Assembly (NCBI GenBank): GCA_048268485.1
Contig: JBLWVL010000002.1
Coordinates: 1-64,000 of the forward strand
Source: Oceanospirillum sp048268485
Lineage (GTDB): Bacteria; Pseudomonadota; Gammaproteobacteria; Pseudomonadales; Halomonadaceae
DNA length: 64,000 nucleotides
Reading direction: 5' to 3'
The first letter of the stretch is position 1, and the number at the start of each line of letters is the position of its first letter. Both the position numbers and the translations under genes were made by a program. Shown here one piece after another: positions 46,108-54,993 of this stretch. Under the pieces are notes generated by a model that ran no database searches, was not told where the DNA came from, and saw only the letters and a program-made list of their open reading frames with translations.

Positions 46108-46755
46108 CTAAATACGATAGACCGATTTCGTCATCACCTTTGACATCAGCTTCATCGCCATCTTAACCGGAACAGGAAAACGCACTCCCCCAGCATTCAG
46201 AGCCTGGTCTGCATGTTGTTCTTCATCAATGTACATCTGCTCCAGAATAACCCGGCTTTTCTGATCAGCTGAAGGCAGCTCCTGCAGATGGGATTCAAGA
46301 TGTTTACACACCTGCTGCTCAGTTGCCGCAACAAACCCAAGGCTGTACTTATCACCTGCAGCTCCCGCTACGGCACCAATACCAAACGACAGCCCATAAA
46401 ATACAGGGTTCAATAAACTAGGACGACTACCTAGTTGGCGTATGCGCTGCTCACACCAGGCCAAATGATCAATCTCTTCACGGGCAGCCTCTTCCATCTG
46501 CTCACGCACTTCCGGTAGTTTAGCTGTCACTGACTGCCCTTGGTAAAGCGCCTGGGCACAAACCTCACCCGTATGGTTAATACGCATTAGCCCTGCAGCA
46601 TGTTTCCGCTCAACAGGCGTCATCTCCTGTTCGGCTTCGGCTCGTGCCGGATTCGGGCGGTAAGGCTCAGCAGCACCGGGAATCAATGTTTTCAGAACAG
46701 TATCAGCACCGATCAGGATTCTGTCCAAAGGAGTATGTTGACGAATATTTTGCAT
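46108..46755 (-). CDS. coq7: 3-demethoxyubiquinol 3-hydroxylase Coq7
   Basis: 215 residues from the ATG at 46755 (GAGG upstream); 17 extra in-frame residues upstream are unlikely. Ferritin-like di-iron protein with the Glu ligands and ExxH motifs in NHTGEVCAQALYQGQ, AREEIDHLAWCEQR and DEEQHADQAL. It performs the penultimate hydroxylation in ubiquinone synthesis. Occurs with crp-osmC-speD in pseudomonads, supporting that the order is ancestral. Confidence 0.95.
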   Translation of the reverse strand: MQNIRQHTPLDRILIGADTVLKTLIPGAAEPYRPNPARAEAEQEMTPVERKHAAGLMRINHTGEVCAQALYQGQSVTAKLPEVREQMEEAAREEIDHLAWCEQRIRQLGSRPSLLNPVFYGLSFGIGAVAGAAGDKYSLGFVAATEQQVCKHLESHLQELPSADQKSRVILEQMYIDEEQHADQALNAGGVRFPVPVKMAMKLMSKVMTKSVYRI

Positions 46756-46901
46756 GGGTAAAACCTCACCTGTATCTGGAGAGCATGTTAGCGAATGCCC
46801 GCCCATTCGGCTATGGCTTTATGCGCCCTTTTTAAAGGCTAATGAGGTAAGTCAAAAAGAATTCCAGATGGGGTATATCCGAAAGAAACTGATCACTCAA
46901 A

Positions 46902-46936
46902 TAGAAAAGGCATACAAGTGAGTGCCTTGTATGCCT
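46902..46936 (-). terminator. Terminator of ackA
   Basis: Perfect 11-bp stem (46908-46918 and 46926-46936, 7-nt loop) followed on the minus strand by T4 (46905-46908) and a T-rich stretch, about 45 bp past the ackA stop. Confidence 0.75.
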
Positions 46937-46981
46937 ATTAAGATCTATCAACAACCGGTATCAACAGCCTTTACAGACTGA

Positions 46982-48181
46982 TTACCGCAATAAACGCGAC
47001 GTGTGCCGTGCAATCATCAATTCTTCATTCGTTGGTATAGCAAACACCTTTACTTTGCTATCATCTGCACTGATCAGGTATTCATTAGCCTTGTTACGCT
47101 CAGAGTCCAGCTTCATACCTAACCACTCATTCTGATGAGCCACTAAAGCACGCACCTCTGCATCATTCTCACCGACACCACCGGTAAAGATGAAGGAGTC
47201 AATACCTCCCATTGCAGCAACAAGAGAGCCTGTTTCGCGAGCAATTCGATATACAAACATATCAATCGCTTCCAAGGCGTGCATAGATCCATTTTGATGC
47301 AAAGTCAGCATATCGCTACTGATGCCTGATACTCCTTGCCAGCCGCTTTTTTTATAAAGCAAGCTCTCGATAGCATCCACATCCATTTTATGCTCACGCA
47401 TCAGATAAAGCAGCACACCAGGGTCAATCTGACCACAGCGGCTTCCCATCGGAAGGCCATCAAGCGCAGTAAACCCCATGGTTGAAGCCAGACTTTCCCC
47501 GCTCTCGATAGCGCACATACTGGCACCGGCTCCGAGATGAGCAACAACCAACCGGCCTTGAGCAAGATCACTATCCAGTTGTGCCAGTTTATTATGGATA
47601 TACTGATAGGAAAGACCATGGAAGCCATAGCGTCGAACCCCTTCCCGGGTCAGCGTGCGTGGAATAGCAAAATTTCGGGCAACGTCGGGAATTGTGCTGT
47701 GGAACGCGGTATCAAAGCAGGCAACCTGAGGCAAACCTGGCAGCAAATCCTGACATACCCGAATCAGCTTCAGATTATAGGGTTGGTGCAGGGGGGCCAG
47801 AGGAATCAGGGTCTCAAGCTTATCAAGCACCTCATCCGTAATTACAACGGGTTCAGAATAATAATCCCCACCATGTACAACACGGTGACCCACCTGAGTC
47901 ACTTTAAACTTAGTATTGCGATCTAACCAGTTTATCACCACTGAAAGTGCCTGGTGGTGCGCCTGACTATGAGCGACATCCAGCTCTTCTGCGGAAAGAT
48001 CCATCTTATCCACCAGAATGCCGTCAGTTTTCTCGCTATGATCATAGATTTCAAGATGAGCCGGGCCTGCTAAATTAGCAACTTTCACCCGAAAATGCTG
48101 ACGAACGTCTCCGGCGTCTTCATCAAAAATAGAGCACTTCAGGCTTGATGAACCCGCATTCACAATCAAGATAGAATTCAT
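46982..48181 (-). CDS. ackA: Acetate kinase
   Basis: 399 residues: VNAGSSSLKCSIFD, GHRVVHGGDYYSEP, ACFDTAFHSTIPD, GFHGLSYQYI and GVGENDAEVR are the family signatures of the ASKHA kinase. It converts acetyl phosphate plus ADP to acetate plus ATP, or the reverse. 38 bp downstream of a Pta/Ptb-type gene. The partner being a short phosphotransacylase leaves open use of propionyl or butyryl phosphate. Confidence 0.96.
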   Translation of the reverse strand: MNSILIVNAGSSSLKCSIFDEDAGDVRQHFRVKVANLAGPAHLEIYDHSEKTDGILVDKMDLSAEELDVAHSQAHHQALSVVINWLDRNTKFKVTQVGHRVVHGGDYYSEPVVITDEVLDKLETLIPLAPLHQPYNLKLIRVCQDLLPGLPQVACFDTAFHSTIPDVARNFAIPRTLTREGVRRYGFHGLSYQYIHNKLAQLDSDLAQGRLVVAHLGAGASMCAIESGESLASTMGFTALDGLPMGSRCGQIDPGVLLYLMREHKMDVDAIESLLYKKSGWQGVSGISSDMLTLHQNGSMHALEAIDMFVYRIARETGSLVAAMGGIDSFIFTGGVGENDAEVRALVAHQNEWLGMKLDSERNKANEYLISADDSKVKVFAIPTNEELMIARHTSRLLR

Positions 48182-48219
48182 TTTTTATATTCCGTTTATC
48201 ACTGACAATCAGCACCCTT

Positions 48220-49194
48220 TTAAAGAGTGAGTCCCTGCTTATGAGCAACCAAAGATGCTACTGCACAGGAGCTTAAACGCTCCAGTGGTTTAGCTGCCCG
48301 ACTGGTCAGTATCACGGGAACTTTGGCACCCAGTACAATACCTGCTGACTTAGCTCCAGCCAGATATTGCAGTTGTTTCGCCAGAATATTACCCGCCTCA
48401 AGATCTGGTACTAAAAGGATATCAACATCACCACTGACATCCGAATCAAGCCCCTTATCCAACGCCGCCTCCTTAGAGATTGCATTATCGAATGCCAAAG
48501 GACCATCCAGAAGCCCGCCAGTGATCTGCTTGCGGTCAGACATTTTACAGAGTGCCGCCGCATCCAGCGTACTCTGCATACCAGGCTTCACTTTCTCAAC
48601 GGCTGCCAGAATAGCAACCTTAGGCCGCTCAATCCCTAAAGCATGAGCGCAATTAATCGCATTCTGAGCGATATCCTTCTTGGTCATCAGGTCAGGGTAA
48701 ACATTAATCGCCGCATCCGTCACTATCAGTGTTTTGTGATAACTGGGAACATCCATCACAAAAACATGACTCAGGCGGAATTCAGTGCGCAAACCTGCCT
48801 TCTTATTAATAATTGCCGCCAGTAGCTCAGAAGAACCCAAGCTGCCTTTCATTAAAGCCTGTACCTCCCCCTTACCAGCCATTTCCGCCGCAAGCTCAGC
48901 GGACTCATGACTATGGGCAGTTGGTACAATCGTGTATTTGCTCAGATCAACACCACACTCCTGTGCCACAGCTCGAATCCTGGCTTCAGGCCCCACCAGA
49001 TGAGGAATAATCAATCCCTCCTCTGCAGCCTCAATCGCCCCAAGAAGACTATTCGCATCAGCGGGATGCACAACAGCAGTAATGATCGGCTCATAGGCCT
49101 TAGCCTGCTCTAAAAAAGCATTAAGCTGTTCATGATGATGGTCTTCTACCCTGGGCGCACCGGGCACCAGAATTTCACGAATTACCTGATCCAT
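48220..49194 (-). CDS. Phosphate acetyl/butyryltransferase-family enzyme
   Basis: 324 residues from the ATG at 49194, with GGAGGAG 9 nt upstream. Only the PTA_PTB catalytic domain is present: MKGSLGSSELL, FVMDVPSYHKTLIVTDAAIN, and the C-terminal LLVPDLEAGNILAKQL. It lacks the regulatory N-terminal domains of E. coli Pta (714 residues) and the MaoC domain of bifunctional versions. With AckA it would interconvert acyl-CoA and acyl phosphate. Acetyl versus butyryl specificity cannot be decided. Confidence 0.9.
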   Translation of the reverse strand: MDQVIREILVPGAPRVEDHHHEQLNAFLEQAKAYEPIITAVVHPADANSLLGAIEAAEEGLIIPHLVGPEARIRAVAQECGVDLSKYTIVPTAHSHESAELAAEMAGKGEVQALMKGSLGSSELLAAIINKKAGLRTEFRLSHVFVMDVPSYHKTLIVTDAAINVYPDLMTKKDIAQNAINCAHALGIERPKVAILAAVEKVKPGMQSTLDAAALCKMSDRKQITGGLLDGPLAFDNAISKEAALDKGLDSDVSGDVDILLVPDLEAGNILAKQLQYLAGAKSAGIVLGAKVPVILTSRAAKPLERLSSCAVASLVAHKQGLTL

Positions 49195-49352
49195 AATGTT
49201 TCTCTCCTCCACCAATACTGAAACCTGACAGGCTACCCCACCTATGTTCAGTATCCCTACTGAATATGACGTTTTACTGATTATCAGTACAAATAGACGC
49301 TCTAATATGACGCATGAGTCAAATCAGAATTTTACAACCTATTTCATCCAAC

Positions 49353-49380
49353 AAAAAACGGGTGTCTTACGACACCCGTT
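49353..49380 (-). terminator. Terminator of the hinT gene
   Basis: Perfect 10-bp stem (49357-49366 and 49371-49380, loop TTAC) followed on the minus strand by T6, 11 bp past the stop of the HIT gene. Confidence 0.9.
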
Positions 49381-49390
49381 TGGCAGTAAC

Positions 49391-49732
49391 TTAACCCGGA
49401 GGCCAAGACATCTCCCTGCCTCCCAAAAGGTGCATATGAATATGGTAAACGGTTTGCCCACCATCTTCATTACAGTTCATGACTACCCGGTAACCGTCAT
49501 CTGCAATGCCTATTTCTTTAGCAATCTTCTGAGCGGTAAACTGAAGGCGACCAACCAGAGCGCAATCCTCTTCACTCAGATCGTTCAGTGTAGAAATATG
49601 ACGTTTGGGAATAATCAGAATATGAGTGGGAGCCTGGGGGGCAATATCACGAAAAGCAATAACATCGTCATCTTCAAAGACGATATCAGCAGGTATATCC
49701 CGGGCAACTAACTTACAAAACAGACAATCCAT
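49391..49732 (-). CDS. HIT-family purine nucleoside phosphoramidase HinT
   Basis: 113 residues: zinc-less Hint-type protein beginning MDCLFCKLVARDIPADIV, with THILIIPKRHI and the histidine triad YHIHMHLLGGR near the C terminus. It hydrolyses AMP-lysine and similar phosphoramidates. Single-gene unit with its own terminator; the next gene downstream on this strand is the Pta/Ptb-type enzyme. Confidence 0.95.
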   Translation of the reverse strand: MDCLFCKLVARDIPADIVFEDDDVIAFRDIAPQAPTHILIIPKRHISTLNDLSEEDCALVGRLQFTAQKIAKEIGIADDGYRVVMNCNEDGGQTVYHIHMHLLGGREMSWPPG

Positions 49733-49839
49733 AGTATCTTCCGCTTAAGCTGGTAGTAGGTATGCTTTTGTTCTTGAAAGATCATTGTAAACGTCCACCT
49801 GATCGCTTCCTAGCCCAGTACGACTTATGGGGGAGTCAA

Positions 49840-51021
49840 TCAGGAAACACGATAACGCTGCACTCTATCCTGTAGCCCTGTAATCGCTTCAAACAGGGAC
49901 TTCGAAGCTTGCTCAGCTGCACTGGCATCCTGTTGCGTTTCAGAAACCATCAATTGTAATGACCTCATCTGAGTAACCACTTCCTCAGCAGAACCACTAT
50001 AGGCGTTAGCAGTACGACTGATATCTGAATTCATTTCAGCAATATCAATCACGGCCTGAGTAATACTCTCCAGTGCTTCACCGGTTTCTTTAATCTGTTC
50101 CACGCTGGACTGGGCACTGCTTTGCCCATGACTCATAGCAGTCACTGCGTCTCTTGATTGCGCCTGTAAACGATCAATCATAGCGTGAATATCTTCAGTT
50201 GCCTGACGGGACCGGCTCGCTAAAGTTCGCACTTCATCAGCCACAACAGCAAAACCACGCCCTTGCTCGCCGGCTCGGGCAGCTTCAATAGCCGCATTAA
50301 GTGCTAACAGGTTAGTTTGCTCCGCAATACCTTCAATAATATCCAGTACTTCACCTATGTTCTCTGCTTCACGGGCTAACCCCTGAAGAGTCTTACTGAC
50401 GGCATCCACATCTTCGATCAACTGATTAATCCCGATAATCCCCTGTTGAACAACAGCATTGCCATTTCGGGCATCTTTCTCTGTATGCTGAGCAACACCA
50501 GCAGTCGACTGAGCATGAGAAGCAATACTTACAACCGCATCGGCCATACTCGCAACTATCTCATTAATATGAGCAAGACTCTGGTTTTGGTCTTCCACAT
50601 CAGCACGGGTACGCTCGTTTTGACGGTTAAGTGCCTGCATCGAAGTCTGAATAATATCGCCACTGGCCTGAATCGCCTCCACCAGCTCACGCTGACTGCG
50701 ATTCATCTGATTGAAGTAGTGGATAATCTCTCCGATAGTATCGTCACTTTTAATACTGCACTCTTTACTCAGATCACCTTCAGCAACCGCCCGGGATACC
50801 AGTGCAATCTCCTCCAGCTTGATCAGTACCAGTCGTTTGAACAGCCAGTAGTTAAACAGACCGATCACCACTCCCGCCCCAAGACAACCGGTAACAAACC
50901 AGACTTGCATTCCCGCATGAAAGGTTACAAACCCTTGGGCATAGAGAGGGAAAACAGCTCCCATCAGCAGGCCAAACCCAATAAAAGAGTACAATAATCG
51001 CTGCTGAATACTCGGTTTCAT
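49840..51021 (-). CDS. Methyl-accepting chemotaxis protein without a periplasmic ligand domain
   Basis: 393 residues from the ATG at 51021 (GAGGGGAT upstream). Two TM helices (about 9-29 and 38-60) joined by only about 8 residues, HAMP (about 60-115), then the methyl-accepting/signalling domain whose hairpin tip IEGIAEQTNLLALNAAIEAA and GRGFAVVADEVRTLA are standard for CheA/CheW binding. With no sensory domain outside, it probably senses membrane state or internal signals, or works in mixed arrays. Flagellar and che genes lie 7 kb away. Confidence 0.93.
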   Translation of the reverse strand: MKPSIQQRLLYSFIGFGLLMGAVFPLYAQGFVTFHAGMQVWFVTGCLGAGVVIGLFNYWLFKRLVLIKLEEIALVSRAVAEGDLSKECSIKSDDTIGEIIHYFNQMNRSQRELVEAIQASGDIIQTSMQALNRQNERTRADVEDQNQSLAHINEIVASMADAVVSIASHAQSTAGVAQHTEKDARNGNAVVQQGIIGINQLIEDVDAVSKTLQGLAREAENIGEVLDIIEGIAEQTNLLALNAAIEAARAGEQGRGFAVVADEVRTLASRSRQATEDIHAMIDRLQAQSRDAVTAMSHGQSSAQSSVEQIKETGEALESITQAVIDIAEMNSDISRTANAYSGSAEEVVTQMRSLQLMVSETQQDASAAEQASKSLFEAITGLQDRVQRYRVS

Positions 51022-51082
51022 GCAACTATCCCCTCTCCGTGTATATGCTGTTACAAATTCGATTCTGCACATCATGATGTAT

Positions 51083-51105
51083 AAAAAAACCTCCGTAAAG
51101 GAGGT
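51083..51105 (-). terminator. Terminator of the prkB-type gene
   Basis: 6-bp GC-rich stem (51089-51094 and 51100-51105) followed on the minus strand by T7 (51083-51089), lying between the kinase gene stop and the chemoreceptor gene. Confidence 0.85.
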
Positions 51106-51160
51106 CTGTCAGAGTTATCGGTATTATTTGGGCTAGATCACAAATACAGATAAGGAATTG

Positions 51161-52033
51161 CTAACGAAAGCGCCTGTTTTCCAGCAATTCATGAATCCGG
51201 GGGGTTAAAATCAACTCCATCGCCAAACTCATTTTTCCTCCGGGTATCACCAGCGTGTCCGGACGGGTCATAAAAGAGTCTTTCACCATTGCTAATAAAT
51301 AAGGAAAATCAGTGGATAAACGATCTTTAAAGCGAATAATAACCATGCTCTCATCATTAGACGGAACATCCTGCAAAGCCAGAGGATTGGAAGTATCCAC
51401 CGTCGGAATCCGCTGAAAATTGATATGGGTGCGGCTGAACTGAGGTAAAATATACTGCATATAATCTGACATACGGCTTTGAATCGTATCGATTACCGCC
51501 TCTTGAGAATACCCCCTGAGATTGGTATCCCGTTCAATTTTCTGAATCCATTCAAGATTGATCGTTGGTGCAACGCCTACCAGTAGATCTACATACTGAG
51601 CAATATTAAACTCATCGGTGACAAGGCCACCATGCAGCCCCTCATAAAGCAGCAAATCAGTGCCTTCCGGTAGCTCCGTCCAGGGCGTAAACGTCCCTAC
51701 CCGGTATCCTAGCTCCAGCATTTCTGTATCTTCCGCATGAATATAATGGCGGTAAATACCCGTTCCATTATCAGCATAAGATCCAAACAGGCGGTCCAGC
51801 TCATCCAGCATATTGGCTTCAACAGCAAAGTGGCTAAGAGATTTCTTTCGCTCAGGAGTTTCCAGCAGTATCTTGGTCATCTCCTCCCGGGAATAGCGGT
51901 GAAAACTATCGCCATGAACAAATGCCGCTTCAATCTTTTCCCGATTGAACATACGCTCAAAGGCATCCTTAATTGTCGTGGTGCCGGCGCCTGAAGAGCC
52001 TGTTACAGCGATGATCGGATACTCTCTAGACAT
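51161..52033 (-). CDS. PrkB-type phosphoribulokinase-family protein
   Basis: 290 residues (E. coli PrkB 289). P-loop GSSGAGTTT at about 12-20, then HGDSFHRY and LLYEGLHGGL typical of the phosphoribulokinase/uridine kinase superfamily. No RuBisCO genes are nearby, so a Calvin-cycle role is unlikely; the substrate of this non-photosynthetic subgroup is unknown. It follows the thioesterase gene by 9 bp. Confidence 0.88.
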   Translation of the reverse strand: MSREYPIIAVTGSSGAGTTTIKDAFERMFNREKIEAAFVHGDSFHRYSREEMTKILLETPERKKSLSHFAVEANMLDELDRLFGSYADNGTGIYRHYIHAEDTEMLELGYRVGTFTPWTELPEGTDLLLYEGLHGGLVTDEFNIAQYVDLLVGVAPTINLEWIQKIERDTNLRGYSQEAVIDTIQSRMSDYMQYILPQFSRTHINFQRIPTVDTSNPLALQDVPSNDESMVIIRFKDRLSTDFPYLLAMVKDSFMTRPDTLVIPGGKMSLAMELILTPRIHELLENRRFR

Positions 52034-52042
52034 ACGCGCCCC

Positions 52043-52489
52043 TTAAGAGTTACCTGAATTAGCCAGAGATACCATCTTTTTGAAGGCCTCTGGCATATTT
52101 ACCGCTGATCGTGCCTGATAATCAAAAAATACGATGCCCGTCTTTGCCAGGGCAACTAAGCCTCCATCTGATGCCCTTGTCACCCGATAAATAAGATCTG
52201 CCCCTTTACGGGAAAACTCATCCGCTACCACCTCAATAATCAATGTATCGGGATAAAACACTTCCGCCCGATAACTGATCGCAAGGTCGGCAACCACAAT
52301 ACCAACACCATCAATATCAATCTCTTTATGCCCATAAGCGACAAACATTTTAGATCGGGCCTCATGCATCAGAGAGATCAGAGTGTCATGGGCCAAGTGG
52401 TTACCGTAATTCATATCGGTAATACGCAGTTCCATTGTCTGAGTATGTAACGGTTTAGCTTCCGGGTATTCAATTTGGATCCGGGCCAT
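52043..52489 (-). CDS. Hotdog-fold acyl-CoA thioesterase
   Basis: 148 residues of the 4HBT type: MNYGNHLAHDTLISLMHEAR (central helix with Asn/His) and VADLAISYRAEVFYPD. It resembles YbgC/thioesterase-superfamily proteins; the substrate is not predictable. 9 bp upstream of the prkB-type gene, probably one transcript. Confidence 0.85.
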   Translation of the reverse strand: MARIQIEYPEAKPLHTQTMELRITDMNYGNHLAHDTLISLMHEARSKMFVAYGHKEIDIDGVGIVVADLAISYRAEVFYPDTLIIEVVADEFSRKGADLIYRVTRASDGGLVALAKTGIVFFDYQARSAVNMPEAFKKMVSLANSGNS

Positions 52490-52682
52490 GATGCAATTCC
52501 TTATTTTGTTATTTTAATCAAGGGCTACCGACTTTGTGACAGAAAAAGCTCTTCTGAGCAACAGAACCGGCCAACGGCTGTCATCACTACTTTCACCAGC
52601 TCCTGCCAGATATTCTGTAAATCCGGGGAGTACTGGAACCAAAAACGGGAAGGTATTGATGACAAACGATGGAAACAGACCG

Positions 52683-52709
52683 AAAAGGCCGGAGGTTTGC
52701 CCCGGCCTT
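52683..52709 (-). terminator. Terminator of purD
   Basis: Perfect 8-bp stem (52685-52692 and 52702-52709, 9-nt loop) with T4 on the minus strand and a T5 tract shortly after on the plus strand, about 45 bp past the purD stop. Confidence 0.75.
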
Positions 52710-52753
52710 CTCAGTTTTTGAAGGCTTATTCAGGTTAAGCTTGATAAAAAGCC

Positions 52754-54046
52754 TTACACCTCACCCTGCTCACGGGCGATCGCACGATAACCGATATCAG
52801 TACGGTAGAAAGAGCCATCCCAACTAATGCCTTCCGCAAGCTTATAGGCGTTCGCCTGAGCCTCGCTAACAGTGTTGCCTAAAGCGGTAGCACATAGCAC
52901 TCGGCCACCACTGGTTGCCACTTGACCATCAATCAACTGCGTACCAGCATGGAATACTTTCATACCTTCTTGTTCTGTCTCAGGCAGACCTTGGATCAGG
53001 TCACCTTTGTTGTAGTCAGCTGGATACCCCCCCGCCGCCAGAACAACACCTAGGGCGCGACGCTCATCCCACTGAGCCGTTGTAGTATCCAGTTTTTCAT
53101 CAATTGCCGCCTCACACAGTGCAACCAGATCAGACTTCAGGCGCAACATAATTGGTTGAGTTTCAGGATCACCGAAGCGACAGTTGTACTCGATCACCTT
53201 CGGAGTGCCATCAGCCATGATCATCAGGCCTGCATACAGAAATCCTGTGTAATCGTTACCTTCAGCAGCCATACCCTCTACCGTAGGCATAATCACCTCA
53301 GACATGATACGGTCATGAATATCAGGCGTCACAACCGGAGCCGGAGAATACGCCCCCATACCACCAGTATTAGGGCCGGTATCTTTGTTGCCCACACGCT
53401 TGTGATCCTGGCTCGTTGCCATTGGCAGAACGTTCTTACCGTCAACCATCACGATAAAGCTGGCTTCTTCACCGTCCAGAAACTCTTCAATAACAACCCG
53501 ACTACCGGCATCACCAAAAGCGTTACCCGCCAACATATCTTTAACCGCATCTTCAGCTTCTTTCAGTGTCATCGCAACAATAACACCTTTACCCGCGGCC
53601 AGACCGTCGGCCTTGATCACAATAGGCGCACCTTTTTCTTTCAGGTAGGCCAGGGCCGGTTCAATCTCAGTAAAGTTCTGATATTCAGCGGTAGGAATTT
53701 TCTGGCGAGCCAGAAAATCTTTCGTAAAGGCTTTAGAACCTTCTAATTGAGCCGCGCCTTTGGATGGACCAAAAATACGCAGGCCTTCGTCGCGGAAACG
53801 ATCTACAACACCCTCAACCAATGGAGCTTCAGGGCCAACAATGGTCAGACCAATATTATTGGCTTTGGCAAAGGCCACCAAACCATCAAAGTCCAGCACG
53901 TCCAGCGCAACATTTTCCAGCTTAGGTTCAATAGCTGTCCCCGCATTACCCGGCGCAACAAATACCTGAGTTACGGATTCCGACTGTGCTGCTTTCCAGG
54001 CCAATGCGTGCTCACGACCGCCACTACCGATGATTAAAACCTTCAT
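52754..54046 (-). CDS. purD: Phosphoribosylamine--glycine ligase
   Basis: 430 residues, ATP-grasp enzyme of purine synthesis: N-terminal VLIIGSGGREHALAWKA, GPEAPLVEGVVDRF, VVIEEFLDGEEASF, NTGGMGAYSPAPV and the metal-binding EYNCRFGDPETQ. It usually sits downstream of purH; no purH is present in the 380 bp upstream, so here it is a single gene. Confidence 0.97.
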   Translation of the reverse strand: MKVLIIGSGGREHALAWKAAQSESVTQVFVAPGNAGTAIEPKLENVALDVLDFDGLVAFAKANNIGLTIVGPEAPLVEGVVDRFRDEGLRIFGPSKGAAQLEGSKAFTKDFLARQKIPTAEYQNFTEIEPALAYLKEKGAPIVIKADGLAAGKGVIVAMTLKEAEDAVKDMLAGNAFGDAGSRVVIEEFLDGEEASFIVMVDGKNVLPMATSQDHKRVGNKDTGPNTGGMGAYSPAPVVTPDIHDRIMSEVIMPTVEGMAAEGNDYTGFLYAGLMIMADGTPKVIEYNCRFGDPETQPIMLRLKSDLVALCEAAIDEKLDTTTAQWDERRALGVVLAAGGYPADYNKGDLIQGLPETEQEGMKVFHAGTQLIDGQVATSGGRVLCATALGNTVSEAQANAYKLAEGISWDGSFYRTDIGYRAIAREQGEV

Positions 54047-54260
54047 CTTTGCCTCATCTCACTGTAAACGTTGATGTGCGAAACCGAACTGAATGTCCCG
54101 TTTGCTAAAAAATTGGAGGGCATTATCGCAAAAAAAGCGACAAAGGGGGAGAAACTTCCCTGTAAGCTTAGGAGATAAGGTCGCCCCGAAAGTAAAACTG
54201 ATAATAAAGTTTGGCTACACTAGTTCAGTAAAAGCAATACGCAGTTAAACAGACCAGCGC
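54047..54260. other. Intergenic region upstream of purD
   Basis: About 210 bp with no gene, containing the purD promoter. No PurR box was confidently recognised. Confidence 0.45.
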
Positions 54261-54283
54261 AAAAAAGCCCCAATCAAGGGGCT
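54261..54283 (-). terminator. Terminator of the phasin gene
   Basis: 6-bp stem (54266-54271 and 54278-54283, 6-nt loop) followed on the minus strand by T6 (54261-54266). It is about 150 bp past the phasin stop, leaving a long 3' untranslated region. Confidence 0.75.
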
Positions 54284-54288
54284 AGCAT

Positions 54289-54326
54289 ACTTTTATCTGA
54301 AAGAGGGAGGAAAAGCAGATAAAAGT
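54289..54326. repeat. 11-bp perfect stem-loop in the phasin 3' region
   Basis: Arms 54289-54299 and 54316-54326 with a 16-nt loop, purine-only on the plus strand (AAAGAGGGAGGAAAAG) and pyrimidine-only on the minus strand. It directly precedes the terminator on the minus strand. Confidence 0.6.
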
Positions 54327-54429
54327 AAAAACAAGTACGCGAACAATCAAAGTCTCATGCTAAACGAATCTGAACCTGCAGTCATGCTGTCCAAGGCCTC
54401 CAATCTGCCGGACAAAGAGCAACCTATGT

Positions 54430-54786
54430 TTAGCGGGTAAAAGCAACATTGATCTTCTCTGTCATCACATCACGGGCTTCCCCCACAAGGTCCAGCATTG
54501 AAAGATACTGGCTGCTGGCTTTAACCTGCTGATCACAAAAAAAACTATAATGGGCTTCTGCTGCTGTAACAGGGTCCGTTTTCGACATCAGATCCATTAT
54601 ATACCTACTAAAATGACTCACGGAGTCGCTGACATACCGGCTTTGCTGATGAACCAGTTTTTCTGCAATTTGTACTTCAGAGGATGCCAGATCCCCCATA
54701 ACCTCAACCGGCTTCCAGTTTGCTGACTCCGACAAACTTTTAAATGTTTTCTGCAGATCGGATGACCACTGATCGAATAAGCTCAT
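54430..54786 (-). CDS. Phasin-family protein
   Basis: 118 residues, almost all amphipathic helix without Pro or Gly breaks in the middle; pattern of the phasin/PHA granule-associated family (MSLFDQWSSDLQKTFKS start, AEKLVHQQSRYVSDSVSHF). It would coat polyhydroxyalkanoate granules and limit their size. phaR, the usual repressor of phasin genes, lies about 200 bp upstream, supporting the call. Confidence 0.8.
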   Translation of the reverse strand: MSLFDQWSSDLQKTFKSLSESANWKPVEVMGDLASSEVQIAEKLVHQQSRYVSDSVSHFSRYIMDLMSKTDPVTAAEAHYSFFCDQQVKASSQYLSMLDLVGEARDVMTEKINVAFTR

Positions 54787-54993
54787 AACGCCTCCATACC
54801 GAATACCCGGTAATTTTATTGCACCGCAACATTTACTATTTATTCAATATAGTGCAGCGCACAATAGGCTGTCAAACAAATTTGTTCGCAAGCGCAGCAA
54901 TCCATTTAATAGGCGATATAACCCTTTGAATCTATTTTGTGGGCGAAAAAAAACCAGCCAAATGACTGGTTCTAATCTCACAGGGATAATGAC

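Noticed and set aside
51111..51140. Sigma-28 promoter for the chemoreceptor gene
   Set aside because: TTATCGGT on the plus strand is one base off the -10 complement, but the -35 at 15-nt spacing is absent and the prkB terminator lies between it and the gene.
52475..52738. Plus-strand frame of 87 codons downstream of purD
   Set aside because: It starts antisense inside the thioesterase gene and runs through the purD terminator hairpin; no family resemblance.
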